DNA of 42,427 nt from a virus. The position numbers were made by a program, and so were the translations under genes. The DNA lies in the IMG/VR virus record IMGVR_UViG_3300028831_000408, positions 1 through 42,427 of that record; one strand, given 5' to 3'. The notes beneath the pieces are model-generated. The model did not search any database. It had not been told where the DNA came from and worked only from the letters and a program-made list of their open reading frames with translations. Shown piece by piece: positions 40,183 through 42,427 of this stretch (position 1 is its first letter; every line of letters starts with the position of its first letter).

Positions 40183-41229
40183 TTATTGCACTAACGATCT
40201 CAGGTAATTGAGCGTGGCACCATCCCCAAAGTGGCCCATGCGCTTTGCGATCTCCTTGAGCGGCAGCCCCGACTTGGCCAGCTCCGTTGCATACGTGTGT
40301 CGAATGCAGTGGATCGTCATGTGTCCCTCTATTTTGGCGGCGCGCAGCAGCCTTCCGAATTCCTTCTTGTTGGTCTGCCATACCTCTACCGGAATCTGGT
40401 TGAAGACGCGGCCGGGCGGGGTGCTGCTCATCGGCTGGTTGAACGGGTGCTTGGCCAGCAGATCGAACACGGGCGGCAGCTCCGGCGGCATGGGTAGGGA
40501 GACACGCCTATCTCTTTTGTCTGTCCACACGACGATATGGTCCGGATGGATGCACGCCGTCTCCATGCTGATCACGTCACCCCAGCGCAGGCCGGTGTAG
40601 CGCGCCACCATGAGGGCGCCGTACCAGAATGGCATCTGTTCTTTCTTCGCCACCTCAATGAGCCGCTCGAATTCCTCCGGCGTGAACGGCCGGCGCGGCG
40701 TGGATTCGTTCTGCTCATGGGTGAGCAGGTGCCGTTTGACCCGGACATTCGCCACCGGGTTGGCGCACCATCCTTCGTTCTCGCAGTACTTGAAGAAGTT
40801 ATTCAGGCCGGCGCGATGCACCTTCCTGGTCTCGGCCTTCGAATCGCACTCCTCCGTGTTGTTGATCCAACCATCGATCTGCGGCGCGCGAATCTCGGAG
40901 AGAACCTTGGGCCAGCCAATCTCGCGCAGAAAGAATCGGACGACCTTCTCGTACCGGAAGGCGGTTCCCTTCTTGCGGCTTGCGTTGAGGTTTGCGAGCC
41001 ATTCCGTGAACGCTTCCTTGGACGTGACGATCCTGCCGCAGAGCGCGTGCATCGAGGCGGCGTTGGCCACCAGGTTGATGGTGCGGGACAATTCGATCTG
41101 TTCGATGCGCGCCTCCTTGACCACCTGCTCGGCCAGGGCGCGGTCGGTCTGCTTGGTGTTGATCGTTTTGTAACCGAACTTGGTGTGGAACCCGACGAAC
41201 CAGATTCCGTTTCGTTGCCAGAGTTTCAT
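40183..41229 (-). CDS. int: Tyrosine-type integrase
   Basis: A 348-residue site-specific recombinase that would integrate the phage into its host chromosome. Catalytic residues are visible: R215 (YTGLRWGDVISM), K238 or R241/R242 in the TDKRDRRVSLP strand, H307 and R310 (IHCIRHTYATELAKSG), H333 (MGHFG), and nucleophile Y342 (LNYLRS). The N-terminal about 60 residues (MKLWQRNGIWFVGFHTKFGY) form an arm-type DNA-binding strand region, followed by a core-binding helical domain with KKGTAFRYEKVVRFF (87-100). The length is typical of phage integrases. It shares a 4-base overlap with the cysteine-cluster gene upstream. An attP site was not found; it may lie beyond the right edge. The integrase makes a temperate lifestyle likely. 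Confidence 0.93.
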   Translation of the reverse strand: MKLWQRNGIWFVGFHTKFGYKTINTKQTDRALAEQVVKEARIEQIELSRTINLVANAASMHALCGRIVTSKEAFTEWLANLNASRKKGTAFRYEKVVRFFLREIGWPKVLSEIRAPQIDGWINNTEECDSKAETRKVHRAGLNNFFKYCENEGWCANPVANVRVKRHLLTHEQNESTPRRPFTPEEFERLIEVAKKEQMPFWYGALMVARYTGLRWGDVISMETACIHPDHIVVWTDKRDRRVSLPMPPELPPVFDLLAKHPFNQPMSSTPPGRVFNQIPVEVWQTNKKEFGRLLRAAKIEGHMTIHCIRHTYATELAKSGLPLKEIAKRMGHFGDGATLNYLRSLVQ

Positions 41230-41804
41230 TTGAATTCAGCGATGTATTGGTGACGTGCCTCAGTCTCCGGCTGCGGTCCAATCAGGATCTCAGCCAGCAG
41301 GATGCACAGGTGATCCACGGTCATCCGTCCTTCGATCTTCAGGTTCGCAAACATGATCTCCTTCAACAGTTCATCGTTGAAGTAAGCGTGCTTCTGTTCA
41401 CGCCGTTTGTCTATGTCCTCGCAATAGCTGCGGTGTTTGAATGCGAAGTGCGCGCGGCATTCGGTTGGGCGATGATCGTACACACTGCACCGCGTCCCTT
41501 TGAGGATCGGGCAGGGCGGCATTACCGGGATGTAGTTGTAAACGTTCGGGCGCTCCGTTGTTTCCTGGCCGGAGGCGTAGAACGCCTTGAGCCACGGTTC
41601 CAATTTGGTTTTGAGCGCGGCCTTCTCCTCCTCGGTGAGCAGCGCGACGATGCGTTCGGCCTCCAGCTTGCTGGCGTACACCGGCTCACGGCAACAGGCC
41701 GGGCAGTTGTCACCGCACGCGGCGCCGCCGGCCTTGGCGATCGCCCTGCCGAACACCTCGCTGGAGGCGGTGTGAACGCGATCGAGTTGATCGAAGGCAT
41801 TCAT
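41226..41804 (-). CDS. YkgJ-like cysteine-cluster protein
   Basis: A 192-residue protein with the cysteine cluster of the YkgJ/UPF0153 family: CGDNCPACC (C30, C34, C37, C38), then PPCPILKGTRCSVYDHRPTE with C98 and C106, then C116 and C128. These proteins bind zinc or an iron-sulfur cluster; their biochemical role is poorly known. Between are helices (SKLEAERIVALLTEEEKAAL). It overlaps both neighbours by 4 bases (41226-41229 with the integrase and 41801-41804 with the 124-residue gene), so it is co-translated with the integrase. A role in lysogeny control or redox sensing is only a guess. Confidence 0.8.
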   Translation of the reverse strand: MNAFDQLDRVHTASSEVFGRAIAKAGGAACGDNCPACCREPVYASKLEAERIVALLTEEEKAALKTKLEPWLKAFYASGQETTERPNVYNYIPVMPPCPILKGTRCSVYDHRPTECRAHFAFKHRSYCEDIDKRREQKHAYFNDELLKEIMFANLKIEGRMTVDHLCILLAEILIGPQPETEARHQYIAEFK

Positions 41805-42175
41805 CGTTTGATCTCCTTCGCGATGTGCTGACGGTATTTTAACACAAGAGGTTTTAGGATCGTCTCGAACTCATGGGATTTTCTCAGGTAAAGGAACTTG
41901 TGTTCCTGTTTGAGATAGACTCGTTTACGATTCATGGACGCGGGATCCGTGAAGCTCGTGCCGCACGCCACAAGAAACGCTCTCATCTTTCCAAAGGGAA
42001 CGCTGTCCCAATCAGTGAGCGCGCTTATGGTATTCACCTCGTACTCGCTGAGCGCTCCTGCCGAGAACCACGAGATTTCCGCCGTGGTCAACGGGGGTCC
42101 GCTTTTCTTTCGCGCGAGCAATCTCACCAAGATCGGTGGATATTCGCGCGCATAGTTGTAGAAGGAGGAGATCAT
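41801..42175 (-). CDS. Unknown protein, 124 residues
   Basis: Start ATG at 42175, with Shine-Dalgarno GAGGAGGG 7 nt upstream (complement of 42183-42190) and an ATGA overlap with the small gene before it. A longer frame from 42364 overlaps that gene and has no comparable ribosome site. The protein is helical and basic (ISSFYNYAREYPPILVRLLA, then LTTAEISWFSAGALSEYEVN, then SLTDWDSVPF-type and ILKPLVLKYRQHIAKEIKR segments). No known domain is recognised. It could be a regulator or recombination accessory, given the integrase operon. Confidence 0.55.
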   Translation of the reverse strand: MISSFYNYAREYPPILVRLLARKKSGPPLTTAEISWFSAGALSEYEVNTISALTDWDSVPFGKMRAFLVACGTSFTDPASMNRKRVYLKQEHKFLYLRKSHEFETILKPLVLKYRQHIAKEIKR

Positions 42176-42351
42176 TGCGGCGCCCTCCTCGATCGCCGGA
42201 CCTCGCCGGGTTTCGGCTTGCGCCATGCGCCACGCCGCCAGATACGATACTCGCCGTTCTTCAGCAGCTTCCAAGAGGAGCACCAACAACCGTGTGTGCG
42301 TTCGCGCAACCAACGCGGATCGGTTGCGCGCTTCCGAAGTCTTGACGGCAT
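42172..42351 (-). CDS. Small basic unknown protein, 59 residues
   Basis: ATG at 42351, stop overlapping the next gene's start. Very basic (about 18 Arg/Lys) and Trp-rich: PSRLRKRATDPRWLRERTHG, then KNGEYRIWRRGAWRKPKPGE. It could bind DNA, perhaps as a directionality factor, but no domain is recognised. It lies close to the contig end; the upstream promoter of the operon is outside the usable sequence. Confidence 0.45.
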   Translation of the reverse strand: MPSRLRKRATDPRWLRERTHGCWCSSWKLLKNGEYRIWRRGAWRKPKPGEVRRSRRAPQ

Positions 42352-42402
42352 GATGTAGGTGCAATTCAGGTGATGCCTCGGCAGCGATTCGTCGAACGGT
42401 TC

Positions 42403-42427
42403 AGATCGGAAGAGCACACGTCTGAAC
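42403..42427 (+). other. Illumina adapter sequence at the contig end
   Basis: The last 25 bases, starting AGATCGGAAGAGCACACG and ending TCTGAAC, are the start of the Illumina TruSeq read-1 adapter. They are not biological. The genuine sequence ends at about 42402, so any feature reading into this end is unreliable. Confidence 0.97.

Overview
The window is 42.4 kb of a GC-rich tailed-phage genome or prophage. It holds one long plus-strand virion-structure module (about 1-39,150) and a short minus-strand operon (about 39,250-42,350) with a tyrosine integrase, so the element is probably temperate. No tape measure, sheath or baseplate genes were seen. The order is portal, scaffold, capsid, adaptor, nozzle, fibres, then two internal-type proteins and one of 3,184 residues, which points to a short-tailed (podovirus-like) virion. 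Terminase, replication genes, a master repressor and a recognisable endolysin are absent. The portal reading frame runs off the left edge. The last 25 bases match an Illumina adapter, so the right edge is a contig end in sequencing data. Shine-Dalgarno sequences are used; the host cannot be named from the sequence.

Layout: (1) 3-7638, head module: portal, HNH endonuclease, DHH phosphoesterase, 65-residue protein, proline-rich scaffold-like protein, 233-bp structured leader, probable major capsid protein. (2) 7639-9718, cargo-like insertion behind a strong terminator: beta-propeller (GH130-like) protein, zinc ribbon, SAM methyltransferase. (3) 9715-14977, connector and tail: unknown protein, 32-residue basic protein, adaptor-like protein, DUF5977-like protein, nozzle-like protein. 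(4) 14974-23964, fibre region: minus-strand HNH gene, Mtd_N-type fibre with a separate distal gene, then an unusual run of small and exported fibre-like proteins (signal peptides, membrane anchors, Fn3 domains), a glycine-rich fibre, a cupin and a GNAT. (5) 23961-36529, ejection or internal proteins, including the giant polyvalent-like protein with an HEAVH motif. (6) 36572-39146, small membrane protein, REC-HisKA-HATPase-REC hybrid histidine kinase, lipoprotein and a short protein. (7) minus strand: two unknown proteins, integrase, YkgJ-like cysteine-cluster protein and two small unknown proteins.

Most plus-strand genes are joined by 4-base ATGA/GTGA stop-start overlaps, which implies translational coupling and reveals several genes of 31-79 codons. 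The most unusual points are the phage-borne phosphorelay protein with all phosphotransfer residues kept, the block of export-signal-bearing fibre-like proteins, and a pair of CRISPR-repeat-like palindromes (71-nt period, 33-nt gap, TTTCAAT ends) inserted in a decaying Fn3 gene at 20,735-20,865.
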